Origin: Saxidomus purpurata
Lineage: Eukaryota; Mollusca; Bivalvia; Venerida; Veneridae
Reading direction: 5' to 3'
DNA length: 64,000 bases
Assembly: GCA_022818135.1 (NCBI GenBank)
Contig: JAFMSR010000012.1
Coordinates: 32,797,624 to 32,861,623 of the forward strand
Shown: piece by piece, positions 39,701 to 54,700 of the stretch
Layout of the letters: each line of letters opens with the position of its first letter
How positions within the stretch are numbered: the first letter of the stretch is position 1
Notes under the pieces: generated by a model
Told to the model about the DNA's origin: nothing
The model's input: the letters and a program-made list of their open reading frames with translations, nothing else
Database searches by the model: none
Translations under genes and position numbers: made by a program

Positions 39701-42700
39701 TAAAGTTTTTCACCGCTGTTTCTACTGTTTAAAAGGGCAAAGATTGCCCCTGGTGAACATTTTTATTTGAATGACGCTATTGTTTTTATTTCATTGTCGT
39801 CATTTTTTGCGATGAATTATTGAAACTTTTACAATAATTTAATTTTATATCGTTTTTGTTGTGTATGAAACTTGAATAAATTTGAAACACGATAACACTG
39901 TTAAAATAAATATTTTGCCACTTTGGTTGAGTGTACTATTTTTATGACCAACATCTATTAAAAGGTTTCACGTTTCGAGGACCTTGAATAAATAATATGT
40001 ATACATAGTAGATGATATTATCAACTCTTGTTATGAAAGACAACTCAATAAAATATATGTTTAGATCAATATAATTATTATTATGATAATTTATTTGTTC
40101 TCTTTTCAGCATATGATTGGTGTAACAGACCTGAACAATGGGTCTTTGGTCATTATAAACAAAAATACAGGTGCAGTAGTTAACTCCCTGACAAAGAAAA
40201 CCGGTGACCCTTTCGTGGCGATTGCACTGCACACTGCAGAAATACAGCAGACCCTAGAAGGTTTGAGAACTTTAAGAGAATCTGTAATATGTGGAACGTT
40301 AAATAAACATATTTATTTGTGTCTATGTGGCGGTATATGAATAAGCAGTATCTTCGGTTGAAACTGTCTTTGGGCTATTTCAGGTAAGTTCTTAACAGGC
40401 TGAGAACAATTACAGGTGTACACTAAATAGAGATTCAATAGATCTAATACTATTAGGTTATAATTATCTAGCACCCTTGATAGGGAACTACTAGTATTGT
40501 GATCACCGGTCGTCGTCGTCATGTGCTGTCCCGGTCAACATCTGCGCTGAAACTACTGGGTCAATCATTTTGAAACTGTATACCAATCATACAAACATAT
40601 TTAGATGTTTTTCCAAATGCAGGCACAGAGTATTCTAAAATCTTTTCAGAAACTGCTGGCCACCAGTGGCCACCAACAAAACAACTCCTAAACAATTTGT
40701 CATTATCGGTATTTCAGAAATTGGATGTCTATTTAAGAAACATCAAGCCTGTGGCATATCATATAATATTGCCAACATAAAGTGATTTGATAAACAAATG
40801 AAATACAATATGTTGGTAAACTCCAATGGATTAAACCTATCACACATATATTTGGTAATCTAAGTCTTTAAATTGGTTTCAGCAATATCATTGTTGCACC
40901 AAGTATATTGTAAGTATTAGCTATATTATTGCTTGTATATACCAATCTGTTTACAGTATTTTAAAACCCACGAAACCCATTTTTAGATTTATGTGAAAGT
41001 AGAGGATGCAGCGACATTTGCGTGCATGAAAATGGAAGTCCAGTCTGCATGTGCAAAGAAGGCTTTAAACTAAATGGGGGTGGCGTTAACTGCACAGGTA
41101 AATAAAGTTATTTTTGGTTTCAAATGATTTCATATATTGACATAACGTACAGATAAGTTATAAGAACGTTCTGATGAACGTTACTAAAGTACCTTTCAAA
41201 AATTCAGTTATATCAGTAATATAAAGGAATATTTAAGTATATCATAAACTGAAATTTAGTTCCTACTAACTACTACATTGCTCGATACAATTTTGAGGAA
41301 AATGTTCAAGAATTTTGTAGTAGTTTTGTACCTGTTAGTAGCAAATATCACTAAATTATAATGACAATAACCTAAAAGATATTTCGCTTTAGCAAATTAA
41401 TACCAATGTATTTATTCATGAAGACCTTTGCCAGACTGAAATGATTTCATTTTGATGAGGAAATATTATTTTTAGAAGACTTAGTAACTATAATTATTGT
41501 ACGACAGAAAGATTTTGCTTAGTCAATAAAACTGTTATCACAATCAAATTACACAAAATGTTAAAGGTCGGGGAAGAACTATCAAAAAGGCTCAGGTTGA
41601 GAAATAACCTCTTGCTTTGCATGCACTGAGCTAGCATTTGCGGTTTAAATCCAAATTTTAATGAAATTAAAGCACAAATTCGTTCGAAATTTAGCACAAA
41701 TGTTCTCTTTCATAAACGTCATAAAGTCTGAAATAATAAAGTGCCTTGGTGGTCTAAAAGTGTTACTTCTAGGAAAAAAACTTCATCCCATAGTAAAATG
41801 TTATCTGTTATAAATTGATGTCCCATAAATGACCTACGTATGGTTTATCAGGAATATTCATATCATAAACTTGCTCTACATACAATATTAACCTTGAATG
41901 TTTATCAAAATTAATGACATTTATCAGAACTACGAGACATTCCTTTTTGGTATGCATCTAGATAAATTATATGTCTCTTAGATACCACTTTTTCTGATAT
42001 GATTACTGGCCATTGTCTCAGTTTCATACAGACAGCAAGAAAAGAAAAAAACTCTATAACGCACTTTCATAGACACTTGAAGGCTTTTCTAACGCGACAC
42101 TTTTTAAAACCGAATTTCATGGAAATGTTTCAAAGTATTGATTTGAAATTATGCATGCAGTTAGGTGGCCATATAAGACGTGCAAATATGACAAAATTAT
42201 TCAACCGTGACGGTTCAGTAGCTATGCTATGTCCAGGAACGATGTCGCGCAGTCGGCATGTTTATTTAAGACACGTAAGTTAATCGATTTTTATTAATAT
42301 TTTTTTGTTATTTACCAAAATTCATATTGCAAATATTTATCATTGTAAAAAAAAACTCAACGCCTGACTTGTATTCATTTCAATCATATGCATTCTATCC
42401 TTTTTCGGATAAATCTAGCATATCATAATTATTGGTGCTGTAGGTTTTAGAGTACCGCGATAGAAGATACGTACGGTGCTTTCTAAATTATAACAATTTC
42501 AATAAATTCCACAAATATTGTTTACATACAAAACAGTTACATACAGAAATGAAATTGGTTCATTTTAAATTAATACAAATTACCATAGTTACCTTTCACA
42601 TCATGTGTTTCGAACTTTTAACTGTAATTACATTATGTAACTTTTATTTCTACAGTGATGTTTAATTCTGTTCATTTTTTAAACGTTATCATCAATGAAA

Positions 42701-45700
42701 TGTAAATAAATTTAAATGCAATGAGTATGATGCCTTTAATTATCATTCTCTGAAATTTCTACGAAATCCATTTACAAATAAGCAAAATAAATGCATTTGA
42801 ACGGATGTCGGGTTAGAAAAGCCTCCAAGTGTACACGTAGAAAATGTACATGTATGTATGAGAAACATGCATTGACTCGATGTTTAATCCTTCAGTAAGA
42901 CAAAGGCAGAGTAACACATTGCAATAACTGAAAGTTAACTTTAAAGTTATTTGAAGTGACTAGGGGAACATAAGTTATCTTATTTATTGCAATATCAAGC
43001 AGACGATTTCTGCGTTTACATTAACATATTACAGAGTATAGGGTAATAAAACTCCTCCCCGCATTCCTTATAAGCCGGTCGGTATTTCACTGAAACTAAC
43101 CCCGGCTTTTAACCAAATGTTAAAGCAGGTTAAATGTATGCTTCAATGATTTCCGTTAAACAAAGTATCACAACATTCTACTCATTGATTTTTTTTAAAA
43201 GGACACATGCAGTGGTTACTAGGTCAACATTTGAAGCATATTTAGTAATTGACTCCTTTACTGTTTAAAACTCTAAAATATGAAAAACTCCATGACCATT
43301 GTCTTTGGCGGACGGGCTCAGTAGATTCTTATTCTCTGCTACAAAGCCAAGCTCGTTAGCTACACACGATTATACATCATTTGTAAACATGGCAATTTCT
43401 TCTAATAAAGATAAAAGTAGTGTCTTTTCAAGTTTTTTTAAAACAGTTTCTGTCTTTGATGTTATGATGCGTAAATATTGATTATTTTCAGAGGATTTAG
43501 GTACATTTCATCGGGCACTTGTGTGGTCAAATAGTAGCGATATTTGTATGATGGACATACGGAGTGTAACAACGAATGTACATACGGACACCGCTGAATG
43601 TTTCTTGCAAGGCGGAACGTCTATCAGTTACTTTGATATAGGTATGTACTTTTTAGCTCGCACATCTAGCATTTAAAGGAAAATGCAGGTATTGTTATCG
43701 GATATCTAATGGTATATACATTACTATGAATTAATGGTAGGATCGACTAAATCCCGCTTTGCCGTTTCAATAGAAAATTACGAAGAACGACTCATTTGCT
43801 TTAGGTATTCATACGTTATTAGTAAAATGACAATAATTTCTTTGCTTTGAACTTCATTGTAAGTTTTCATTACAAAAGCAATGTTTGTCCGAAATAGTTA
43901 TTTATGATCGGGCGTTTCAGCCATTCATTAGATCATTGATTACAATGTCATCCAATAATACCCATGTGGAGAAAATCACTGTACCTATTAAAGTGAAAGA
44001 TGATGGTCACTACATTTAAGTATTATATTGATATTCTAAAACAGTATACAATTAGAAAAATAAAATTCCTGTACTATAAATTCGGTACATCCTCCAAAGT
44101 TTATCATTTATATTGAAATTTGTAACAGACTTTTTGGTTAATTGGGTTTCGAGAAAATATAATTGAAACAGTTTCAATCTGATATCGCACACTTCAATCT
44201 GCTATCGTAAACCATTTCTGAATGGGCCGACAGTTTGTTAGTATTTTTTAATCCTGCAAAGTTTGATTCAGTGGTTTAAACGAGAAACCGCGATAAAATA
44301 AAACATGTCTGATCAACACATTCCAACTGTTAAGAAACATGAACATCTTGGGGTGTTCTTCTCTGAGGATTGATTGTGACACCCTCACATCGAGTATATC
44401 TGTAAAAGAGAATGAATTAATATGATGAAAAAATTGAAATTCAACCTAAAGTCTACGTAACTCTGGTAATGTATTGACCATCAGAGCTAGAACTTCTTTG
44501 TATTTCAACTCATTCCTTCCATCAGTCCTTCGCGAATGGATTAACCTTTACCAGGAGATGAAATCCAGATCAACACTTGCCACGTTTAAAACTTCTCTTG
44601 ACATCAACAAACCTGAAGTACCTGTATGGTTCTACTATGGAAGCCGACGACCACAAATCTTTCACACACGCCCGATGACAAAATGTAGCTCCTTAAATAA
44701 CCATCTTTTTCTGAAAAAACCTTATTGAATAACCTCTTTGTCGTTGAAGTCAATTAGAAGACAGCAACCAAAATATGATCAATTAATCATCACTACTTTG
44801 CAAAATTACACTCTAACACTTCTTTACGGACGAACCAAAAGATTGCCATACCAACATTAAGCTGTTTTATGCTATTCACGATTTTTCCTTAAATTCTTGC
44901 TAAGAATTAATTGAATGAAAATCCATTTTGATTTCAGTAAGAACAACTTAAAGGTGTCCCGTCATGGTTATAATTTAATAAAAAGAATTTCAGGGAGAGG
45001 AACCCCATAAGACAAATTATTTCGTTTTAATCCCTTTCAGTGTTTATATTGTTACACCTGTATGTATGATTGTAATGCACATACACTGAATAGATGTGAA
45101 TATAAATACTTTAGTTGTGAGCGAGCAACAATTTCGCAAGAAATGCAGTTTCTATTGATCTTAAAGAATCTATATCGCGTTTTTTTCAAGATATGTTGGA
45201 CCGAAAGGTTATATTTGCCGATGGACAGGAAATTTACAGCGCAAAGATTGGACAAAATAACGCAAAAACGAGGCTGATTTCAACAGAAGGTTTTATTACT
45301 GGTACGGTACAAGTAATCTAATTCTTTAAAAGAACCATGTGCGTGTACATAATAAAAATACTCTTTGCTTCTTTATTCTGTTTTGACCGATCGCACCATG
45401 CAACCGCAAACGATTCTTGTCCTTTTCTTTAAACTGTCAAAATAGCTTTCCAATAGGACCGTATTGGCTTACATTATTTTAGAATTATACCGTCGCGTGC
45501 CTTAATTAAATCAGCATCCAGGAGAATACATTCAACAGACAAACATTTATATGAATTTATCCAGGAACAAAAGGGTTCGTAGCAATGCTAGTAACTGATT
45601 TGGTTTAGAAGAGTTAGACAGGCATGTATTTATTCATAACTAAAGCAATAATAGAAATGACACGGTCTGTATGGAAGGCATGCATGTACCTCAACTAACT

Positions 45701-48700
45701 GTGACGATGTAAAACTCACTGGAAATCTTTATATAATCACAATAGGTATTGGCGTGGACTGGAGGGATAACAACGTGTATTGGTGTATGGGTACGACAGA
45801 AGGAACAATCAACCTAGTTTCTCAAGAAACGTCTGATTCCTACAACCTTGTCAACAAAAACTTGACTAACCCAAAGGATATCAACCTTCTCCCTTTTGAC
45901 AAGTATACATTTAAAACGATATATCTCATGTTGAATGGCACTTACGAAACTTGAAATAGTAATGGTATTTAAAAAATACAATGTATATGAATGCACTTCA
46001 ATTGTATTTCATTTTCATTTTCAAGTTCATGCATTATAAACACTTGGCAATGAATGTTTTGTGGTATGCAATGTGCCGTCGCTATAGTTTCAGAATATCA
46101 CATTAACATTTTGTTTCAGTGCAATGTTTTGGATTTCTGGAACTTCCGGTGCTTACAAGATAGAGAAGGCTGAGCTTGCCGGTTCAGAGAGGCATGCAAT
46201 AGTTTCCGGAGGTTCTCTGAGTAATCCAACAGGACTTATCGTAGATCATTTGACAAATACGTAAGTTACACTTCCTTCGGATGTTTCTATTAATTTTAAG
46301 GTGTTACAAAAATTACAAATATGCAACACTTATGTCTTGTTTAACTTTTGGTTATGTATCCGACATTTTTTCTGATGAAATTCTAGAAGAACAAGAAAAT
46401 TCGATGAATTAATATCCCCCGCCAAATGTAGTAAATAGAAGAAAAAGATCAACTGAAAAATGTATTGGTCTGTCTGTTTAAAAAAAAACTTGATGGGCAT
46501 CATTTAAAAAATGCCAGGAAGTGTAGGGGATGGATATTAGAAAGAACGATCATTAAATTAATGAGCCAGTACAATTTAATTTTGATAACTGGTTTCAGAG
46601 AAATAGTATTCTAATGATTTTATATTGAATATTGTAGAAAATAACAAGTAAAAGGCAATAACTCTTGAGATATTAATCCAATCTTGACCAAAGATGTGTG
46701 TGCCCCGCGGCATTATGCTATTGTACACTTATCTTAAGTTTCATGAAATTCTATCCATTGGTTCTTGAGTTATGACTTAGGACGGATAGACGGACGGACT
46801 GATAGACGAATAACGCCAAAACATGGCGTATGGCGGGGGATAATAATGACAATCTTGAGTTATGACTTAGGACGGATAGACGGACGGACGGATAGACGGA
46901 TAACGCCAAAACATGGCGTATGGCGGGGGATAATAATGACTGTTTTTAAGAAACGCTACTTTATTATTGTCTCAGGATTACTGATATAGTGAAATAAATT
47001 ATTTTATAATGATAAAATAAGGGCTACTAGTAATTGTACTATTGGGACTTTAACCAAAATGCGAAGCAATGTTCATCAGTTTCCTACTTACAAATATGCA
47101 TAAAAATCCTTATACAGATACGGTTTGAACTTAACGTTTTGTTTCAGTCTGTACTTCATTGATGCAGGATACGCGAAAAGTTGTGACGTCAACGGAATGG
47201 AACTGACGCCGTTAACACTAACCAGTCCTTTAAATTCGCCGACAATGATGTTGACTTACCAGGTAGCTCTCTCAAGCACATTTCCTTTTAAAATCTATGG
47301 TAATATTACGCATGCATTACAGTATACTACGCCTGCGTTTTAAAATGACACGATCAAGTTAAAAGTAGTGTTTATTTGTATGTTTCACGGTTTCATACAG
47401 TTTGGTCCTGTACTTTCAGGTTTTACTGCTTATGCAATACCTAGTCAGAATACAGGGATTATCACAGTTTGTCATTAAGCATTTAATTCCATTGTATACA
47501 TATTTTGCCATTATTTTGTAGCTGTACAACTTTTCATAGTCATACCCGTGTAGTTGGCATATAAAGTCAGTGAATCGCTGTCAGAATCTGTATTCTTTCT
47601 TCACATTTCGTTTTTCATGGAACTACATTCCTGCCAAAGAACTACCATGTTTCTACAGATTTTGTTGTTTCATGGAACTACATTCCTGCCAAAGAACTAC
47701 CATGTTTCTACAGATTTCGTTGTTTCATGGAACTACATTCCTGCCAAAGAACTACCATGTTTCTACAGATTTCATTGTTTCATCGAACTACATTCTTGTT
47801 ACAGAAATACAAGTGTTTTTACAGATTTCATTGTTTCATGGAACTACATTCATGTTACAGAATTACCATGTTTCTACATATTTCATTGTTTCATGGAACT
47901 ATATTTATGTCACAGAATTACCATGCTTGTACAGATTTCGGTGTTTCATCGAACTGCATTCCTGTTACATAATTATCTTGTTTCTATAGCTTTATTGTGT
48001 CGAGGAACTACATTCTGTTACAGAATTACCTTGTTGTGGCAGACAACGATTTTCCTACCAGCGTGCTTAAGATCTTTGAGAAGAAATCCGAGCCGGTTTT
48101 GAAGTACATACAGCATGCCATAGATGTAGACAGTATGACGGACATGAAGGTTTTAGATGCTATTCTTCAGCCAAATATGATAGGTTGGTAGCTTAGAGAA
48201 ATGTTTGAAAGTCCATATACTAAAAAGCAAATTAAACACGAGTTAATTTTTTTAGTGAAAATGTGTTTTTTTATATGTTTGGTATTTTGGTGCTTATTCG
48301 TGTACTGTGTTAGATTATTATGTTGCAGAGATGATTGCATGGTGCTTTGTAATTTCCGAAAATGCAATTTATAAGTGTAACACAATAATCACTGGCCTGT
48401 TTACGAAAAAGAATACGTTCACATGAAACCATGAAAAATGGACCTTAACAAGTACAAGTACCTTCGTATTGAATAGATGAACTTCAATCAAATACTTACC
48501 TACGATAAAACTATTTTTAAATTTATCTCAGTTTAAGCCTATCAAACTTTAGAAATCCAAGTTTGTTGCCAGAAAGTAGTTCCATAATCTAAAGACCTAG
48601 ACCAACTATTTGATATGAAATCACTAGTTTTGTTATCTAGTATGTCTAAACAGTTATAATGTATCGTTATTTTCAGGTCCTTGTGCCATTTTGAACGGAG

Positions 48701-51700
48701 ACTGTGAACATATCTGTATACCAGTGGGTCGGAACAGAATATGTCGCTGTGAATATGGCTTTCAGATTGATGCGAACAAGGAATCTTGCTCATCAAGTAA
48801 CGTCACCCTTTTAACATTTTTTTCTGACCAGTTTTTTACGTTTTTACTGCAGACTATGTCCAAAACTCTTAAATTCTAAATTCTTGAATTCAAAAATGCT
48901 AAACTTTGCTTGTTACCGCCACATGTGTCGTTAACAGCTTATACTTTCAGATCGATGGTTTTGTGTTTCTTACTAACGAAGCTTTGGACAAATATGCCAA
49001 ATAAACTAGTAAACTACGACCCTACTGATGCTTGTATTTGTATTGAAGTATTGAAGATGTCTAAAACAAAAAAAGGTCCTTTATCCCCTGATGTTGTCTT
49101 TGGAATCTGCGATCAAATTCAAGAAATTTGAGAAAACGAAAATCCTTTTATGTATCGGCGGTAATTTTAAAAGATGCATGGTATACTTATTTCATGTAGT
49201 AGACCTGTTTAGACTTAAATGTTTCATCTGTTTTTCGGCGTAGCGTTTGACCGGAAATTGGGGACTTTTCAACCGCCAATGAAATGACAAGTATAATGTA
49301 AAGCATTTTTTGAAATTAAAAATTTACGCTGTAAGGCACCTTCTAATCGGATAATACCAAGTGAAAATAGTCAATAAAATACTCCTGCGTTTTCAGTCTT
49401 TCCTGAATAAGTTTATAATTTTGATATGTAAATTATTCATATCTATTAACATAATATGCTGTTACCGCCAAACTAATTTTAATTGTAAGTGTAGAGTATT
49501 TATACTTTCTGGGCCAGTGAATAACGGTCAATAAATCGAGTAACATATTTCGCAAGAAAAACAAGGATTAAGTTCCTGATACACATGTCACGGTACATAT
49601 TTAATTACAATTGGGACAGTTTAAGCAAGTGGTCGAATAGCTCAGTCGGCGCAGCATTTGGTCTAACATCTGTGTGGGTGAAGGGCCATGGGTTCGCATC
49701 CTTGTCAGAGTGCACTTATCTCACCCGGTGACATTTTGCGCCTTCTGACTGAATAAAATTAAATTTTACCATAAAATCTAGCTACAAATCGCTTTCATAT
49801 ACTAAAACGTCGACCTACCATCTTTTTAAAGGTAGTTTTTGTTTACTTCTTTTACGTGTGCAGAATAACTGTAGATAAAGGACGTTTGAACAGATTATTT
49901 GCGATTAATTGTATATTACTACATTGTACATATGTTGTAAATTTAACAGCTGCCTTGACAGACAACTTTCTTCTTGTGACTGACTGGACACATAATAAGA
50001 TATACCAAATTTCATTGGTAACTGATGATGTAGTCGCTGTCGATACTGACACGTATGGAAGTCCCATTGCTATTGTATACAGCAGCGTAACACAGCAAGT
50101 GATTTGGAGCTCTAACCAGTTGGTGCAGGGAATCAGTTTGAATGGTACAGGCTACAGAATAATCTTTAACACAGGTATGTAGTTTTTAATCTAGCTGCAA
50201 TAGCTGTACAGACAGTCTATCACTTTATTGTTTTTTCGAAATAATATTTTATAAACAGAATGTGTTAGGAAAAGACATCTTGGACCTTTGCTAAATACAT
50301 GGCATAATAACTTAGAACCGTTGCCGTTTTAACTAAAAGTGCGTTAATATAAGTTACGACAATGGCATGTTTATATATATCTGGCTTTGTGTCACGATTA
50401 ATCGTTAAGAAAGTTTTCTGTTTTATTTCTAAGAGAGGATTAGCAGTCATGCTGTTCGTTTTGCAATCGATTACACTAGCGGCAACATCTATTATACCGC
50501 TAATCCTGTTTCAATCACGAGATTTATTGGCATCGGCGTCATATCACGTGACGGTCTTCATAAACGCCTTATATCGTTTGGGGCAAAACCAAGGGCCATT
50601 GTTCTGGACTCGGAGAGAGGGTATGTGTGGTGCAATTGTGTTTTATATTCTTCATACTGATTTAGCATATTTTACCACTTTTATTGACTTAAGACAGTTG
50701 TTAATTTAATCTAATAACGATACAATAAGTTGTTAGTTTCGTGCTTTATAGTACTATCGTTAGAAGAACCGAAAATATTTACATAAAAATTAGCATAACC
50801 TATCAGCTGTTAAGGAAATGAAACATTTGACTTGTACCTTTATCATCCAACTAAATAATATTCATTCTTGATAATGAATACATCTGGTATTGTCTTATTT
50901 CTACACCGTGTTTATATTGCTTACTTCTTTCACATAATGTGCTTCATGTTCCAAACAATGTGTCTGACTGAAGCAAATAAAAAAAATTGTGTAAGGGTAA
51001 GGCCAATAAAACAATAAAACTTAAAGTCCGAAAATTGACCCCCACGTTATGTTTGTATGCCGCGACGCAACGATCTGGTTACCATGGTATCAATTCCTTA
51101 TGAGAATTTCAGTATGAATGTGGCTTGGTTAGGCAAATAATAAACAATACCAAACAAAAGACAACACCCCCAAATATAAATTATTATACGGTAAGAGAGT
51201 ATAACATACTATCACAACACATAACAAATTATAAGAGCATAAATATAATTCCAAGACAGATAAAGATATCTATGATACGGTGCCAACAAGTAGGAAATAG
51301 AACATAAATTGCATCAAAACATTTTGGTGTGCGAGGTTACTCCCAGATGAAAACCTTGTTCAAATTTATGTAAACAGTAAAAATATGGTTGTAAACAGAC
51401 GCTGTCCTGTGAAATGGTTTATTATACGTAAAATTGTTAATAATGCTAGACTAAAGTTACTCATATTCATATTATTTTTCTTTTCTTCTAGGCTCCTGTT
51501 TTGGACCGATTATGGTTACAAACCAGCATTTGTAAAGAAAGCGCATATGGATGGCTCTAATGTTGAAACTGTCCTAGAGTCTGGTCTGGTTTGGCCTAAT
51601 GGACTTGCAATAGATACTAAAGGTGATCTTTTCAATTCACATGATCTCGTACACGTACACAAAGAAAAGGTATGGCCATGAAATGAAAGTATACAGAAGA

Positions 51701-54700
51701 AAAACTTATAAAAAGCCATTGAATCATTGCATTTGAAAACCTGTTTTAACATCAAAATGTCAAAATAGGGTAAATTTAAAGTAAAAGTACAACCAATAAT
51801 ACATTTTCTGAAAGTTTGACGTAAGTCGCTACTGTACGAGTATTTCTTAAGGTATAGTGATTTAAACAGAGCATCTTACCCATCATAGCATCTTTGATAA
51901 CGACTCATGAAAACAGGTTAAGATAGTCGTAAACAATGTGCAAACCATTTGCCTCCAGTTCATAGGATTTTAAAGACTTATTTCAAAGATGGCATTACTG
52001 TCATCAGTCTAACATACAAACGATGTAATTAAACTACAAGAAATGTACAAGAAGCTTTCCTTGGACGTATAAGTTTACATAGTATAAGGTATGTCTGGAA
52101 TTTTATTTTCCGCGGCAATACATTTATATTTCGCAATGAATTACATACATATTATAAGTGTATTTTATTACAGGACAAATTCTTCTATCTGTATTAGTTT
52201 TACTTCCTCTTTACTCAATAATTACAACTTGGGCTAAGCAAGGTTTGCGCTTGCCAGGACTCACGTTGTAAATGTGTGTATACATTAGAACTGAAAGTAT
52301 GTACATTATAATCAATCGAATACAAATAGACATTGATGCTAATATTTGTCATGTTCAAAATTCTAATATGTTTCGTTTTCAGAAATGTCACTGTATGTTA
52401 CTGATGGCGCGACGAACAATATACATCGGTGTACATACACTGGAGTTTGCACAGTTTATTACACAGATACTGAAGCTCATTTGATGGACATCGAGTTACT
52501 TGGCGATTATTTGTACTATACTGCTTGGAACAGGCCGTAAGTTATTCAGTTTTGACAAAATTAGTGGTAATGTGTAATTCATTACTTGGAAAAGATTGTT
52601 AGTTTTCATCGACCAGAGCTATGGTCACAGGCGGATACACGGCCACCTTCTGAGTCGTAAGAACAGAATCCACATTTGAAGACAGTGACAACTTACTTGC
52701 TGCCTGTTTGCATATTGCTATTTAAGTTGGATGGATGTTGAATAAGCAAGTCCTTAAGCCATGATGTTCCCTACCAGCGTGCATTCATTATGTACCGAAA
52801 TTTGTCAGATATTAGCCAGTTGTTTTTTGACATAACCCATCTGTTTGAACTAAAATATACAGTTTGATTTCATGATACTGCTGTTTACAGTCTACAGAAT
52901 TGTACTTAACAAGTCGTAACGTCTTTATTATACAAGTATTCAGAACGACTGTAAGACTGCTTGTCATAATTAAATTGTCCCGTCAATTTGAATTTCGGAA
53001 GAAATAACCGAAACGTACAAAAGGTATGAAAATTCGTGACGTTCTAACATAATTTTATTCTTCTTATTAGCTATGTAACCAGACTCCACAAAACAGACCG
53101 CAGTATTATTTCAAGGGTTGGTTTTAAACCTGAATTAGGACGATTAGATTCGGTATCCTTGTACAGTTCCACATTGACTTCACCAGCTGGTTAGTGGAAC
53201 GTTTAATCCCTACGTAGTAGTATGTCATACAGTTCAGTAATTATATCACCAGCATATTGGTCATACTGTTGAAAAGTTCGTTTGTATCAACAGATACACG
53301 CAATGCCATAGATGTTCAAAAGTTGCATCATCACCATTTTACAAGTAGTACTCAGATATCATGCTTAAAGCAAATAAAGAATTTACTGGTAGCACGTTTT
53401 CAATTTGGAAATGTTCGTTAATTCTCAATAACAAATGCATAAACCCAGTATATTTCCTCCGTCTTCAACAAGTTTTACATGTCGTAACATAGCTTTGTTT
53501 ACTGTTTCAGTATCTGAAGGATGTTTACCAAACAATGGGCATGGTCAATGCAGCACGTTTTGTTTCCCTAAACCCTCCTCGTATACATGTAGCTGTGAAG
53601 ACGGGGTCGATTTACTAAATGATGAAAAAACGTGCAAAAACGGTAAGCTAAATGTTGTCACCGTTGAATTAATTGATACAGCAATAAGAAATATATTAAA
53701 ATATAGCGGTGAAGTACAAATAAACTTTAATTAAAAGACTACTTTTGTATCGAAATACTAAAACATTTATACAATAATTTCTTTAACTTGGTGTCTGGTA
53801 AAAGTATTTAAGGCCTATATATATATATAAATATTTTGAAAAAACGTCTTCCAAAGTTTGAGGATAAATGATTATCCATTGAAATATAAATAAATGAAAT
53901 TATAAATATAATAGTTATTAGAGAAGTTGGCCTAGTTAATGAATTATTTAATCTTGTGTTGCAGCTCAGACATCTTCTACTTTGACAACAACAACCACTC
54001 CGAGCACGACACCAACGTCGAAAACTTCATCAACGACAACTCCGAAAATTGCTTCAACTGAGAAGCAAGAAGCATCGCCAGTCCCAGTTATTGCAGGCGG
54101 TGCTACTGGATTTATTGTACTGGTTGCAATTGCTGTTATAGTGGTTCTTATCGTTATAAAAAGGTTTGTATGTATAAGATGGAATGCCGTTTACCCGTGT
54201 AGTGTTTAAAGAGGACAAATAAATGTTATTGTTTTTGCTATACATATCACAAAATGCCACAAATATATTCATTGAATATAATATCGACAAGAAACGTTAA
54301 ATCCTTAAATGTTATCAGTTTAATTTGAACCAATTCGGCTTATTTCATTATGTGCTGATTGTACAATAGTGTAAGGACACAGTTTGTCCCTTTATAAATA
54401 ATATCATAAATAATAAACGACAGTCTCTTTTTTCTTCTCTTAACCTAGACTGCACCAACGATTTTGTGTTTGAAACCTTGACCGGTTGGTATTTTACAAA
54501 TCATTCGGAAAGATACCACATGTACTTTTAAATGCTTTTGCTTCTATTTTGCCGAATTGTAAAGACAAAGTATATACATTTCTACACAGAAGGAGCGGTA
54601 GGAGAGGAAACAACAGTAACGAGCCAACTATCCAGAACGACCCAGGATTTGTTATCTCCTTTATCTCCACGCCTCCTCTACGGCAAGATAGACCAGTCTC

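Noticed and set aside
41999..42283. 94-codon frame inside receptor intron 5, followed by a good gtaagt-like donor
   Set aside because: No acceptor gives the needed phase between exons 5 and 6, and no propeller or EGF motif is present.
46765..46989. 74-codon frame with an internal 30-residue repeat
   Set aside because: Caused by a 90-bp tandem duplication of dispersed-repeat DNA; no family motif and no splice fit to the receptor.
47554..48102. 182- and 139-codon open frames over the array before exon 10
   Set aside because: They are translations of the 55-bp minisatellite in different frames. Neither is the frame of exon 10.
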